Below are positions 45,083-53,682 of a stretch of 64,000 bases of DNA, in pieces. Positions within the stretch are counted from its first letter, which is position 1. Every line of letters starts with the position of its first letter. The position numbers were made by a program, and so were the translations under genes. The notes below the pieces were generated by a model. The model was not told the DNA's origin, did not search any database, and was given only the letters and a program-made list of their open reading frames with translations. The stretch is taken from contig JAPPOB010000005.1 of assembly GCA_028818375.1 (NCBI GenBank), positions 1-64,000 on the forward strand, written 5' to 3'. The DNA is from Anaerolineaceae bacterium (GTDB lineage Bacteria > Chloroflexota > Anaerolineae > Aggregatilineales > Phototrophicaceae).

Positions 45083-45763
45083 ATGAAGCTCAAATGGTAC
45101 GGCCAGGCCTGCTTCCTGATTACCGCCGACGACGGCACAATGATCGTGACCGACCCCTACACCCCGGAAACCGCCGGTTACTGCCCGGTGGAGGAAGCGC
45201 CCGATATCGTCATCCGCTCTTCCGACAACGATGACTTCCACTGCCGCGCCGATCTCGTTCCCGGCGAGCCGGAAGTGCTCACCGCGCTGGACGTGGCCCG
45301 CGCCGGCGGCGAGCAGGCCTCCCATGGCATCAGCTTCCATTGCATCGAGGCCATGGAAGCGCTCAATCACCGCTTTCACGACCCTGACCAGAACGGCATG
45401 TACCGCTTCGACGTCGACGGTGTCAGCATCGGCCACATGGGCGATGTCGGCAACCCGCTCACGGAAGCGCAAATCGACTTCTTCCGCGATCTCGACGTCC
45501 TGCTGGCCCTCACCGGCGGCCACCCTACCATCGAGCTCGACGACCTGATGACCGTGATTCGGGTGGCGCAGCCGAAACTGGTGGTGCCGATGCACTTCCG
45601 CACGCTCAGTTACCGCCCGCGCGGCATCTACTGGATTTCCAGCTTCCTCGAGCACTTCAACGAGGAGGAGGAGGTCGACTTCGCCCTCGATTACGAGGCG
45701 GTCATCACCCAGGGCTCCCTGCCCGACAGCACCCGCGTCCTCGTGCTGGACTATGTGAAATAG
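45083..45763 (+). CDS. UlaG/YtkL-like metallo-beta-lactamase-fold protein with degenerate metal motif
   Basis: 226 aa. The start MKLKWYGQACFLITADDGTMIVTDPYTPE is the UlaG-like opening of MBL-fold hydrolases, and VDGVSIGHMGDVGNPLT (His and Asp ligands) and LVVPMHFRTL (His) are in place. The central H-x-H-x-D-H motif, however, is replaced by RSSDNDDFHCR, losing two or three histidines. It may bind a single metal or be catalytically inactive. GGGGAG upstream supports ATG 45083. It converges with the Rieske gene across 240 bp of repeats. Confidence 0.75.
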   Translation: MKLKWYGQACFLITADDGTMIVTDPYTPETAGYCPVEEAPDIVIRSSDNDDFHCRADLVPGEPEVLTALDVARAGGEQASHGISFHCIEAMEALNHRFHDPDQNGMYRFDVDGVSIGHMGDVGNPLTEAQIDFFRDLDVLLALTGGHPTIELDDLMTVIRVAQPKLVVPMHFRTLSYRPRGIYWISSFLEHFNEEEEVDFALDYEAVITQGSLPDSTRVLVLDYVK

Positions 45764-45796
45764 GACAGGGCTTACCCCCGGACCTGCACCTGCTCT

Positions 45797-45957
45797 GCCC
45801 TCACCCCTAAACCCTTTCCCGCTGAGCCGCGGGAGCCCTTCCCTGAGGGAGAGGGACTTCTTCGGCACACTACATCGTCAACAGGTAAATTCACGAAATA
45901 CCAGGAGCTTCTCGACTCCCCCTCTCCCTGGGGGAGAGGGGGTTGGGGGGTGAGGGC
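45797..45957. repeat. Two REP-like palindromic repeats in a convergent gap
   Basis: Copy 1 (45797-45856) contains TTTCCCGCTGAGCCGCGGGA and CCCTTCCCTGAGGGAGAGGG, in inverted order relative to 34175-34254. Copy 2 (45918-45957) is CCCCCTCTCCCTGGGGGAGA followed by GGGGGTTGGGGGGTGAGGG. No gene in 45764-46003. Confidence 0.8.
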
Positions 45958-46003
45958 CATCCGGCGCCCTCATCCTTGTGGACAGGGATCCGTAAGCAGC
46001 CCC

Positions 46004-47746
46004 CTACCCCTCAAACAGGCTCTCGCCGCGGTGCAGACGCCGCGCCACGCGCCAGGTCTGGCCCTGCGCGCGCGCCGTGGGCGCATGCGCTGCCAGATAA
46101 CGGGCCGCCGCCACCAGCACATGCGTGCCTTCCTCGCCCGGCCCCAGCAAACGATACTGCCGCATGGCCGCCTCCACCATCTGGATGGTGTGGAAGTCGC
46201 GGTCCTCGCGCAACAGCAGCCGGCCCAGCATCGCCAGCATGGACCCCGGCTCGCCACCCGCGTGGAAGTACTCCGCCACCAGCGCGCCGGCCTCGTTCAC
46301 CTGCTGCTGGTTGTTGAGCAGGTCCGGCAGGGCCGCCAGGGACTCCGCCGCCGGGGACCCGCCTTTCGGCTGCGGCAAGCGGGCCGCCGGGATGTTCAGG
46401 AAACGATCCAGATAGACGCTCATGGCGGCGTCCAGCGCGCCACGCAGCAGTTCGACCGAGGGCGCGCGCCGCAGACCCTGCTCGATGGCGTTGGCGAAGG
46501 TGAAGCTGTGCAGCGCCGTGTCCCAGTCGCCGAATTCGTTGCTGGTGTGGAAGCGGGCGATTCGCAGCGCCGCCGCGTATGAAACCGTCGAGGCCAGTTC
46601 CACCATCGTCGCGCCTTCGCGCAGGGCCGTCAGCATGGCCTCCAGCGTGGCCGCCGGGTCGTCCTCGAGAATCATGGCGGCCAGTTCCGCGCGGCCCGTC
46701 CAGGTCTGTCCCTGCCCCGCCGCCAGCGCCTGCGGCAATTGCCCGAAGGCCGTTTCCAGCAGGGCCACCAGGTCAATCGGGTAGCGCCAGGCGTTGTCCT
46801 CTTCCATGCGTCGCGCCTGCGCCTGGCCCCGCACCAGGCAGGTCAGCACTGGCGCGGCGTACTCGTCGCCGACGTGGTCCAGCGCCTCGAAAGCCTTGTT
46901 GGTGAAGTCCGCCGAATGGCCGACGTCGATGTAGCGATGGTCGGTCACGGCGGCAAAGAGCATGTCGGCTATTTGCTGGCGCGTGGCGCCGGCCTCCAGC
47001 GCCGAGATGACGCAACGCTCCGCGCCCTGCTCGTCGCGCACCTCGACGAATTGCCTCAGCCAGCCCTTCAGCGTGTCGATGTCGCGGCCGGCGCCCGGCA
47101 GCGGGCGGATGGCGAAGCGGGGCGGCTCGCCATTGACCTCGTTGGCCAGCGCGGACAGGCCCTGATACAGCGCCCGCGGCCGCTCATCGGCCTCCAGCTG
47201 CGGCAGCATGTTTTGCATGCAGGTCAGAATCGTCAGACCCTGACCCCAGCCATCCAGGCGGTTTTCCGTGCCAAAGGCCAGGCCCCTGCGGAAAGGCCCG
47301 ACCGGATCGTCCTGCGCCTCCTGCAGCAGCACCGCCTTGGCGATGACCAGCGAGAGATTGCGTTTCAGCCCCACGCCCAGCCGTTCGCACTGCCGGGCAT
47401 GGTCAGATCCCCTGGGCCGCACATCGACCCATACGCCGCCGTCCCGCACTTCAACCGGGAAGGCCGGCACGTCGTCAGCCCAGAGGTCGAAGGTGCCGCC
47501 GCTGGCCAGATCGAAGCGGGCGTGGTGCCAGTGACAGGTAAGAATGCCGTCGCGCACGGTGCCGCGGTCCAGCGGGAAGCCCATGTGGGGGCAACGGTTG
47601 TCGATGGCAAATACCCGTTCTTCGTGCAGGACAAGCGCCAGGGTCTGGTCGCCCGCCTGCACGGTCAGTTGACCCGCGCCACGCAGTTCATCGAAACGGG
47701 CGACCCGCTGCCAGCCGTTCTCCGTCCCGTTCATCGTCGTCTTCAT
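46004..47746 (-). CDS. Rieske [2Fe-2S] domain fused to a large helical C-terminal domain
   Basis: 580 aa. Residues ~10-110 form a Rieske domain: C52-P-H54 in NRCPHMGFPLD and C71-H-W-H74 in LTCHWHHARFDL bind the cluster, as in Rieske ferredoxins. The remaining ~460 residues are mostly helical with scattered histidines (LFAAVTDHRYIDVGHSADFTNKAFEALDH, RFHTSNEFGDWDTALHSF, AEYFHAGGEPGS), reminiscent of questin-oxidase-like (DUF4243) proteins, but that match is uncertain. The fusion suggests a self-sufficient oxygenase or oxidase receiving electrons through the N-terminal cluster. ATG 47746 has GGGAGA five bases upstream. No reductase gene is adjacent. Confidence 0.75.
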   Translation of the reverse strand: MKTTMNGTENGWQRVARFDELRGAGQLTVQAGDQTLALVLHEERVFAIDNRCPHMGFPLDRGTVRDGILTCHWHHARFDLASGGTFDLWADDVPAFPVEVRDGGVWVDVRPRGSDHARQCERLGVGLKRNLSLVIAKAVLLQEAQDDPVGPFRRGLAFGTENRLDGWGQGLTILTCMQNMLPQLEADERPRALYQGLSALANEVNGEPPRFAIRPLPGAGRDIDTLKGWLRQFVEVRDEQGAERCVISALEAGATRQQIADMLFAAVTDHRYIDVGHSADFTNKAFEALDHVGDEYAAPVLTCLVRGQAQARRMEEDNAWRYPIDLVALLETAFGQLPQALAAGQGQTWTGRAELAAMILEDDPAATLEAMLTALREGATMVELASTVSYAAALRIARFHTSNEFGDWDTALHSFTFANAIEQGLRRAPSVELLRGALDAAMSVYLDRFLNIPAARLPQPKGGSPAAESLAALPDLLNNQQQVNEAGALVAEYFHAGGEPGSMLAMLGRLLLREDRDFHTIQMVEAAMRQYRLLGPGEEGTHVLVAAARYLAAHAPTARAQGQTWRVARRLHRGESLFEG

Positions 47747-47849
47747 CGCAGTCTCCCTGTTTCGGCAACCGCCTGCCTCAAGTGTATCCCGAAAAGCAGG
47801 GCTGCAGGTCACCCGGTTGCCTGCCCGCTGACGACCGGGTTGCGGTCCT

Positions 47850-47915
47850 CACCCCTAATCCTTACCCGTCACGGGGGACGGGAGCCGGAACCAGGCGCGC
47901 CCTCTCCCCAGGAGA
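47850..47915. repeat. REP-like palindromic repeat in a divergent gap
   Basis: CCTCACCCCTAATCCTTACC, then CCCGTCACGGGGGACGGGAG, then CCCTCTCCCCAGGAG; a degenerate copy of the CCCTCTCCCT family between the Rieske and permease starts (47747-47965). Confidence 0.65.
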
Positions 47916-47965
47916 CCACGGCCCCGATTGCGCATCCAAAGCGGCAACGCTACATTCGCAGCCCC

Positions 47966-48931
47966 ATGCCCCGCTATCTGGCCCGTCGTCTGCTCGCCCT
48001 GCTGCCCACCCTGCTGGGGGTCTCCATCCTGGTCTTCGCGGCCATGCGCCTCATCCCTGGCGACATCATCACGGCCACTCTCGGCACCGAGGCCGGCATG
48101 CTCACCGAGACCCAGCGTGCAGCCCTGGAGCGCTACTACGGCCTCGACAAGCCGCCCGTCGAGCAGTATTTCGTCTGGTTCGGCGAAGCGCTGCGCGGCA
48201 ACCTCGGCCACAGCGTGCGCCACGGTCAGCCCGTGCTGCAACTCATTCTTGGCCGCTTCCCGCTGACTCTGGAGCTGGCCGCCCTGTCCATGCTGCTGGC
48301 CCTGCTGACCGGCCTGCCGCTGGGGTTGCTGGCCGCGCTGCGCCACAACTCCTGGCTGGATTTCGCCGGTCGCCTTTTCGCACTGCTGGGCCTCGCCATC
48401 CCCAACTTCCTGCTCGGCACGCTGATCATCTTCGTCCTCTCCGTGGTCTTCCGCGTGCTGCCCAACGCCGGTGACTACGTCCATTTGCACGAAGACCCCC
48501 TGCGCAATCTGCAACAGCTCTTCTTTCCCGCCCTGACCCTCGGCTTCGCCTTTGGCGGCTCCATCATGCGCATGACCCGCTCGTCCCTGCTGGAAGTGCT
48601 GCGCGAGGACTACATACGCACCGCCCGCAGCAAGGGCCTGGCGGAGCGCCGCGTCATTCTGCGCCACAGCCTGCGCAACGCCCTGATTCCCGTGCTCACT
48701 CTCGTCGGCATCGAGTTCGGTTATCTGCTCGGCGGCGCTTTCATCGTCGAGCAAATCTTCGCCCTGCCCGGCCTCGGCCGCCTGACCATCAACGCCATCG
48801 GCCAGCGTGAATACGCCCTGGTGCAGGGCGTGGCCCTGTTCGTGGCGCTGGTTTTCCTGCTGCTGAATCTCGCCATCGACCTGCTCTACGCGCTGGTCGA
48901 CCCGCGCATCGCCCTCGCCGACCATGACTGA
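47966..48931 (+). CDS. Peptide/nickel-type ABC transporter permease (DppB-like), first pair
   Basis: 321 aa. YLARRLLALLPTLLGVSILVFAAMRLIPGD is the standard N-terminus of DppB-type permeases, and the EAA loop reads YIRTARSKGLAERRVILRH near 213-231, followed by helices with FIVEQIFALPGLG. Six helices in total. Its stop overlaps the next permease start by eight bases. No binding protein or ATPase accompanies this pair, so subunits must come from elsewhere, possibly from the second peptide system 3 kb downstream. Confidence 0.93.
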   Translation: MPRYLARRLLALLPTLLGVSILVFAAMRLIPGDIITATLGTEAGMLTETQRAALERYYGLDKPPVEQYFVWFGEALRGNLGHSVRHGQPVLQLILGRFPLTLELAALSMLLALLTGLPLGLLAALRHNSWLDFAGRLFALLGLAIPNFLLGTLIIFVLSVVFRVLPNAGDYVHLHEDPLRNLQQLFFPALTLGFAFGGSIMRMTRSSLLEVLREDYIRTARSKGLAERRVILRHSLRNALIPVLTLVGIEFGYLLGGAFIVEQIFALPGLGRLTINAIGQREYALVQGVALFVALVFLLLNLAIDLLYALVDPRIALADHD

Positions 48932-49886
48932 GCAGCACTCCCGCAGGACTGGAAATGACTCTCGAGAAGCTAAAGAAGCTGTTAAAACCCCTCTCCCTGC
49001 GGGAGAGGGGTTTGGGGTGAGGGACCAGGCGACTCGCAGAAACGGCATGCTGCGCCGCCTCTCCCGCAACCGCAGCGGGGCCGCCGGTCTGCTGCTGGTG
49101 CTGGCCTTCCTGCTGGTGGCCCTCGCCGGCCTGCTGGGCCTCACGCCGCGCGCCCCGGCCCAACAATTCATGGCCAACCGACTGGCGGCTCCCTCCGCGG
49201 AATTCCCGCTCGGCACCGACCTTTTTGGGCGCGACATCGCCAGCCGCCTGATCAGCGGCGCCGCCGTCTCGCTGCGTGTGGCCATCACGGCAGTGGCCAT
49301 GGCCGGCGGCCTGGGCGCCGCGCTGGGCATCCTGGCCGGCTACGCCGGAGGCCGCGTCGACCATCTGCTGATGCGCCTGATGGACGTCCTCTTCGCCTTC
49401 CCGGCCCTCTTGCTGGCCCTGGTGGTCGTCACCGTGCTGGGCCCCGGCCCCTCCAACAGCGCCCTGGCCATCGCCATCGTGTACCTGCCGATCTTCGCCC
49501 GTGTCGCGCGCGGACCGGTGCTCTCGGTCAAGGAACTGGACTTCGTGCTGGCCGCCCGTTGCCTCGGACTGCGGCCGCAGTCCGTCCTGCTGCGTCACGT
49601 CCTGCCCAACATCACCGCACCCCTGATCGTGCAGGTCAGCCTGGCCCTCTCCTGGGCCCTGCTGACCGAGGCCGCGCTTAGTTACCTCGGCCTCGGTACG
49701 CAACCGCCCGCCGCCAGCTGGGGCGTCATGCTCAGCGAGAGCCGCCCCCTTGCCGAGCGCGCCCCGTGGATGATGGTGTTCCCGGGCCTGGCCATCATGG
49801 CCGGTGTGCTGGGCTTCAACCTGCTGGGGGACGGCCTGCGCGACGTGCTCGACCCCCGCCTGCGCGGTCGCTACGCCGCCGCCTGA
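48924..49886 (+). CDS. Peptide-type ABC transporter permease (DppC-like) with in-frame palindromic repeat
   Basis: 320 aa from ATG 48924 (overlapping the DppB-like stop). Residues ~1-20 are polar, residues ~22-34 (KTPLPAGEGFGVR) are the translation of a palindromic repeat at 48988-49023, and the normal DppC sequence starts at MLRRLSRNRSGAAGLLLVLAFLLVALAGL. FPLGTDLFGRDIASRLISGA and the EAA loop DFVLAARCLGLRPQSVLLRH follow. ATG 49047 would exclude the repeat but gives up the coupling overlap. Function of the permease core should be unaffected because the insertion is in the cytoplasmic N-terminal tail. Confidence 0.88.
   Translation: MTEQHSRRTGNDSREAKEAVKTPLPAGEGFGVRDQATRRNGMLRRLSRNRSGAAGLLLVLAFLLVALAGLLGLTPRAPAQQFMANRLAAPSAEFPLGTDLFGRDIASRLISGAAVSLRVAITAVAMAGGLGAALGILAGYAGGRVDHLLMRLMDVLFAFPALLLALVVVTVLGPGPSNSALAIAIVYLPIFARVARGPVLSVKELDFVLAARCLGLRPQSVLLRHVLPNITAPLIVQVSLALSWALLTEAALSYLGLGTQPPAASWGVMLSESRPLAERAPWMMVFPGLAIMAGVLGFNLLGDGLRDVLDPRLRGRYAAA
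48988..49023. repeat. REP-like palindromic repeat inside a permease gene
   Basis: CCCCTCTCCCTGCGGGAGAG and following GGGTTTGGGGTGAGGG, same family as the intergenic copies. Here it keeps the frame open across 12 codons in the 5' part of the DppC-like gene. Confidence 0.8.
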
Positions 49887-50045
49887 GAGTCTTCATGTCC
49901 TCCCTTGCCTGTCCGGTTCTCCGGACGCGAAAGGGGCCGGGGGACAGGGCCGTCCCCGACTGTGCCCCGGTAACCGGTCGCCACCCGCGTTGGCAGCATC
50001 CCGGGAAAGGAAGTAATGTTGTGGCAAGGTACAGGGAGCGCTGCC

Positions 50046-50594
50046 ATGCCAGGTCTGTCCGACAAGGAGCGGCCGGTCTTCCGCGGTCTCAGGTGGCACC
50101 GCCATGAAAACTTTTCCTTTTTCATCCCCATTGACTGGAAGGAATTCAGCTGGAACGACGGGCGCGAGGGCGTGGTCTATGGCCCGGACGCCGAAGACGA
50201 CCAGACGATCTTCGCCGCCTGGCTCGTCGATCTGGGATTCGAGATTACCAAAGACGATGAAGATGCCGTCGCTGATGGATTTTTCGGCGCCATTGAGGCC
50301 TTGCCCGCCGTCGAGATTGAAGAACGTGAGCAGGAAGTTCTCTATGGCCCGCGCATTCATTTGCAGGCGCGCTTCTGCTTCGATGACGGTGACCGGCGAC
50401 GCAAGCGCTGGGTTCGCGGCCTCTACCGCCACAACTTCCAGGTGCTGCTTACCGCCCAGGGCGCCACGCCGGAGAAGTTCCAGTACTGGCTGCCCATGTT
50501 CTACGAGGCCATGTTGACCGCCGGCGTGCACCTGACGAAACCACAGGAAGCCGACCTCGAAGCCGGTAATATTTCGGGCTTGCCACAACCCTGA
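50046..50594 (+). CDS. Uncharacterised soluble protein
   Basis: 182 aa from ATG 50046 with AGGGAG seven bases upstream; ATG 50016 (ten residues longer, AAGGAA nearby) is also possible. Not recognised. Aromatic- and acid-rich: RGLRWHRHENFSFFIPIDWKEFSW (18-41 or so), VVYGPDAEDDQTIFAAWLVDLG, ALPAVEIEEREQEVLYGPRIHLQARFCFDDG and FQYWLPMFYEAMLTAGVHL. It looks like a PsbP/LpqN-type lipocalin-like fold without signal peptide, but this is only an impression. It ends exactly where the binding-protein remnant begins, so it was probably encoded just upstream of an intact gene before decay. Confidence 0.6.
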   Translation: MPGLSDKERPVFRGLRWHRHENFSFFIPIDWKEFSWNDGREGVVYGPDAEDDQTIFAAWLVDLGFEITKDDEDAVADGFFGAIEALPAVEIEEREQEVLYGPRIHLQARFCFDDGDRRRKRWVRGLYRHNFQVLLTAQGATPEKFQYWLPMFYEAMLTAGVHLTKPQEADLEAGNISGLPQP

Positions 50595-51440
50595 ACCGGC
50601 CATCCGATGACGCCCGTTTTCGTGAAGCCATGTCGATTTCCATCGATCGCGAGGAAATCAACGACCTGGTTTACGACGGCCTCGCCGAACCACGGCAGGC
50701 ATCGCCGGCCAGCGGTTCGCCCAACTATGACCCGGAATTCGAATCCGCTGGACTGAATATGACCCGGCCAGGGCCGCGGCCCTGCTGGACGAGATCGGCC
50801 TCGCCATGGATGCCGATGGCTTCCGCCTGCGGCCGGACAACGGCGAGCGCATCCGTTTCGCCATCCTTCATCGGGCCGGGACCGGAACGCCCGCCGCTGA
50901 CGAGGCCGGCCTCGTCGAGAACTACTGGCGCGCCATTGGCCTGGAAGTCAGCCAGGATGTCGTCGAGCGCTCACTCTACGAAGAACGCGTACGCAGCGGC
51001 GAGGTGGACGTCGGAGTCTGGGGCGTCGACCGCAGTTCCATTGTCATTGCCGACCCGGGCCGCATGCCGGGAACCGTCGATGACGGCCCCTGGGCCCCCA
51101 TTACGGCCACTGGTTTCTGGGTGAAGCCAGCAAACGCAAAAAGGAAGAACCGCCGGCCGACCATCCCATCCGTGATATCTGGCGCCTCTGGGTCCAGGCG
51201 CGCATCGAACCGGACGAGGAGCAACGCAATGCCCTGTTCCAGCAGTTGCTGGATATCCACAAGGCCCATCCCTGCCAGATTGGCACGGTAGGGGAAGGCA
51301 CCACCATCGTCATCGTCTCCAAGACCTGTACAACGTGCCCGACGGCTACATCAATGACGATACGCTGCGCAGTCCGGGCTCCGACCGGGTGGCGCATTGC
51401 ACCCCTGGCCGTCAGGCCGGGGCAAGTTGGCGCCGTCAGG
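50595..51440 (+). pseudogene. Decayed family-5 peptide-binding protein (C-terminal remnant)
   Basis: Three consecutive frames carry one continuous family-5 solute-binding protein tail. Frame 1 (about 50595-50755): FREAMSISIDREEINDLVYD then GLAEPRQASPASGSPNYDPE. After a one-base loss, frame 2 (about 50757-51105): EYDPARAAALLDEIGLAMDA up to DDGPWAPITATG. Frame 3 (about 51100-51330): YGHWFLGEASKRKKEEPP and RDIWRLWVQARIEPDEEQ up to GTTIVIVS, then a further shift before DLYNVPDGYINDDTLRSPGS. The N-terminal half is absent. It is the expected receptor of the permease-ATPase genes that follow. Sequencing errors could create single shifts, but three plus truncation argue for decay. Confidence 0.8.
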
Positions 51441-51450
51441 CCGGACGGGT

Positions 51451-51480
51451 TTGGCCCGGCGGTGTCCTGTGCGCTACAAT
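51451..51480 (+). promoter_or_regulatory. Candidate promoter of the peptide importer operon
   Basis: TTGGCC (51451-51456) and TACAAT (51475-51480), 18 bases apart, 28 bases before the TTG start at 51508. It lies just past the decayed receptor gene, so the permeases can still be transcribed. Confidence 0.5.
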
Positions 51481-51507
51481 CGCTGCGCCTTACCAAGGGA
51501 GATCCCT

Positions 51508-52494
51508 TTGTTTCGCTTTATCGTGCGGCGAATCCTGACCGCTGCCTTAACCATGGTCGCCATCTCGGTTGTCGCCTTCCTCATCATTGAGTTGCCGCCT
51601 GGCGACTATCTCACCTCCTACGCAGCCACCCTTGCCGAACAGGGCGACATACTCTCCGAAGAGCGACTCGAACAAATGCGCGTGTCCTTTGGCCTCGGCG
51701 AACCGCTGCCCACGCGCTATTTCAAATGGGTCGGCAACATCGTGCTGCGCGGCAACTTCGGCCGCTCCCTGGAATGGCGCATTCCCGTCAACCAGATCAT
51801 CTGGCATCGCATCGGTTATACGGTGCTCATTAATATTTCCACCATTCTCTTTGTCTGGACCGTCGCCATTCCGATCGGCGTGTATTCCGCCACCCGACAA
51901 TATTCCCCCGGCGACTACATCGCGACTTTCTTCGGCTTCCTCGGCCTCGCCATTCCCAATTTCATGCTGGCCCTAGTGCTCATGTGGATCGGCTTTTCCG
52001 TCTTCGGGCAGCACGTCGGCGGTCTGTTCTCTCCGGAGTATCGCGACGCGCCCTGGGACCTGAACAAGTTCATCGACCTCCTCAGCCATCTCTGGATCCC
52101 CATGGTGGTGGTCGGCACGGCCGGCACAGCCGGCCTGATCCGCACCATGCGCGCCAACATGCTCGATGAAATTACCCAGCCCTATGTGGAGACGGCGCGG
52201 GCCAAGGGCCTCGCCGAATGGCGCCTGATCTGGAAGTACCCGGTGCGCGTCGCCCTCAATCCCTTCATCAGCACCATCGGTTACGCCCTGCCCGAGCTTG
52301 TCGGCGGCGTCGTGATCGTTGCCGTGGTCCTCAACCTGCCGACCATTGGGCCCATTCTGCTGCGTTCCCTGCTCTCGCAGGACATGTTCCTCGCCGGCGC
52401 CATCATTCTCATCGTCAGCGTCCTGACCATCATCGGCACCTTTATCTCCGACATCATGCTCGCCCTCATCGATCCCCGTATTCGTCTCGAATAG
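51508..52494 (+). CDS. Peptide-type ABC transporter permease (DppB-like), TTG start
   Basis: 328 aa from TTG 51508, giving (M)FRFIVRRILTAALTMVAISVVAFLI, the usual N-terminus; AGGGAG lies six bases upstream and no ATG exists nearby. EAA loop: YVETARAKGLAEWRLIWKYP near 229-248. Long cytoplasmic/periplasmic loop SPEYRDAPWDLNKFIDLLSH as in large-substrate peptide permeases. 13 bases separate it from the DppC-like gene. Partner of the following four-gene unit. Confidence 0.93.
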   Translation: MFRFIVRRILTAALTMVAISVVAFLIIELPPGDYLTSYAATLAEQGDILSEERLEQMRVSFGLGEPLPTRYFKWVGNIVLRGNFGRSLEWRIPVNQIIWHRIGYTVLINISTILFVWTVAIPIGVYSATRQYSPGDYIATFFGFLGLAIPNFMLALVLMWIGFSVFGQHVGGLFSPEYRDAPWDLNKFIDLLSHLWIPMVVVGTAGTAGLIRTMRANMLDEITQPYVETARAKGLAEWRLIWKYPVRVALNPFISTIGYALPELVGGVVIVAVVLNLPTIGPILLRSLLSQDMFLAGAIILIVSVLTIIGTFISDIMLALIDPRIRLE

Positions 52495-52507
52495 GCCGGA
52501 GCCCGCC

Positions 52508-53662
52508 ATGGCCACCAAGGACATTCAGCTGACCGTATCCGGCGCTCCCCTGGAGGAGCGCGAACAGGTTGCCATCGCCACGCCGCGCCAACTGATGTGG
52601 TGGAAGTTCCGCAAGCATCGGGTCGCCCTTGCCAGCATGGTCATCCTCATCATTTTTTACCTGCTGGGCATGGTCTTCCCGAAATTTGTCTCCCACCTGG
52701 ACCCCAACGGTGTCAATGCCTCCTACAAGAATGTGCCACCCCAATCGATCTCCTTCATCGACGCCGACGGGAACTTTTCTCTGCGGCCCGGCGTTTATGG
52801 CCTGAATACGGTGCGCGACCCCGAGACCCTGCGCCGCAGCTACGAGGTCGATACCAGCGTCTGGCACCCCCTCTACTTTTTCACGCACGGCAGGCCCTAC
52901 AAACTTTGGGGGGTTATCGAGTCCGACATCCATTTGTTTGGCCTCGGGCCCGACGCCGATCCCGCGGCGACCTACTTTCCGCTGGGCACGGACCGCCTCG
53001 GCCGTGACATGTTTTCGCGCATCGTCACCGGGGGCCGCATATCGCTCTCCATTGGCCTGGTCAGCGTCTTTCTCAGCCTGATTCTGGGTGTGATTCTCGG
53101 GGGCATTTCCGGCTACTACGGTGGCCAGGTGGACAACGTCATTCAGCGCGTCATTGAGTTCATTCGCTCCATCCCCTCCATTCCGCTCTGGATGGCGCTC
53201 AGCGCCGCGCTGCCACCCGAATGGCCCCAGGAATGGCGCTACCTGGGCATTACCATGATCCTCTCCGCGATTGGCTGGACCGGCCTCGCGCGTCAGGTGC
53301 GGGGTCGCTTCCTCGCCCTGCGTACCGAGGACTTCGTCCTGGCCGCGCGTCTTGGCGGCGCCAGCGACCGGCGCATCATCCTGCGACACATGGTGCCTTC
53401 CTTCACCAGTCATCTCATCGCCTCGCTGACGCTCTCCATCCCCGGCATCATCCTCGCCGAGACCGCGCTCAGCTTCCTCGGTCTGGGACTGCGGCAACCA
53501 GTCATCAGTTGGGGTGTGTTGCTGCAGGAAGCGCAAAACGTCCGCACCGTCTCGCTCACCCCCTGGCTGTTGATCCCCGGCCTGGCCGTCGTCATATCCG
53601 TGCTGGCCTTTAACTTCCTGGGCGACGGCCTGCGTGACGCCGCCGACCCCTTCAGCCGATAA
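52508..53662 (+). CDS. Peptide-type ABC transporter permease (DppC-like) with long N-terminal extracytoplasmic loop
   Basis: 384 aa, ~80 longer than the first-pair DppC. Helix 1 (VALASMVILIIFYLLGMVFP) is followed by a ~115-residue loop containing DPNGVNASYKNVPPQSISFI and PLYFFTHGRPYKLWGVIESD, then the canonical YFPLGTDRLGRDMFSRIVTGGRISL. EAA loop DFVLAARLGGASDRRIILRH. A similar loop is known in permeases for oligosaccharide or large-peptide importers. Operon continues 20 bases later with the ATPases. Confidence 0.92.
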   Translation: MATKDIQLTVSGAPLEEREQVAIATPRQLMWWKFRKHRVALASMVILIIFYLLGMVFPKFVSHLDPNGVNASYKNVPPQSISFIDADGNFSLRPGVYGLNTVRDPETLRRSYEVDTSVWHPLYFFTHGRPYKLWGVIESDIHLFGLGPDADPAATYFPLGTDRLGRDMFSRIVTGGRISLSIGLVSVFLSLILGVILGGISGYYGGQVDNVIQRVIEFIRSIPSIPLWMALSAALPPEWPQEWRYLGITMILSAIGWTGLARQVRGRFLALRTEDFVLAARLGGASDRRIILRHMVPSFTSHLIASLTLSIPGIILAETALSFLGLGLRQPVISWGVLLQEAQNVRTVSLTPWLLIPGLAVVISVLAFNFLGDGLRDAADPFSR

Positions 53663-53682
53663 ACCAGCCACGGGAGCAAACC

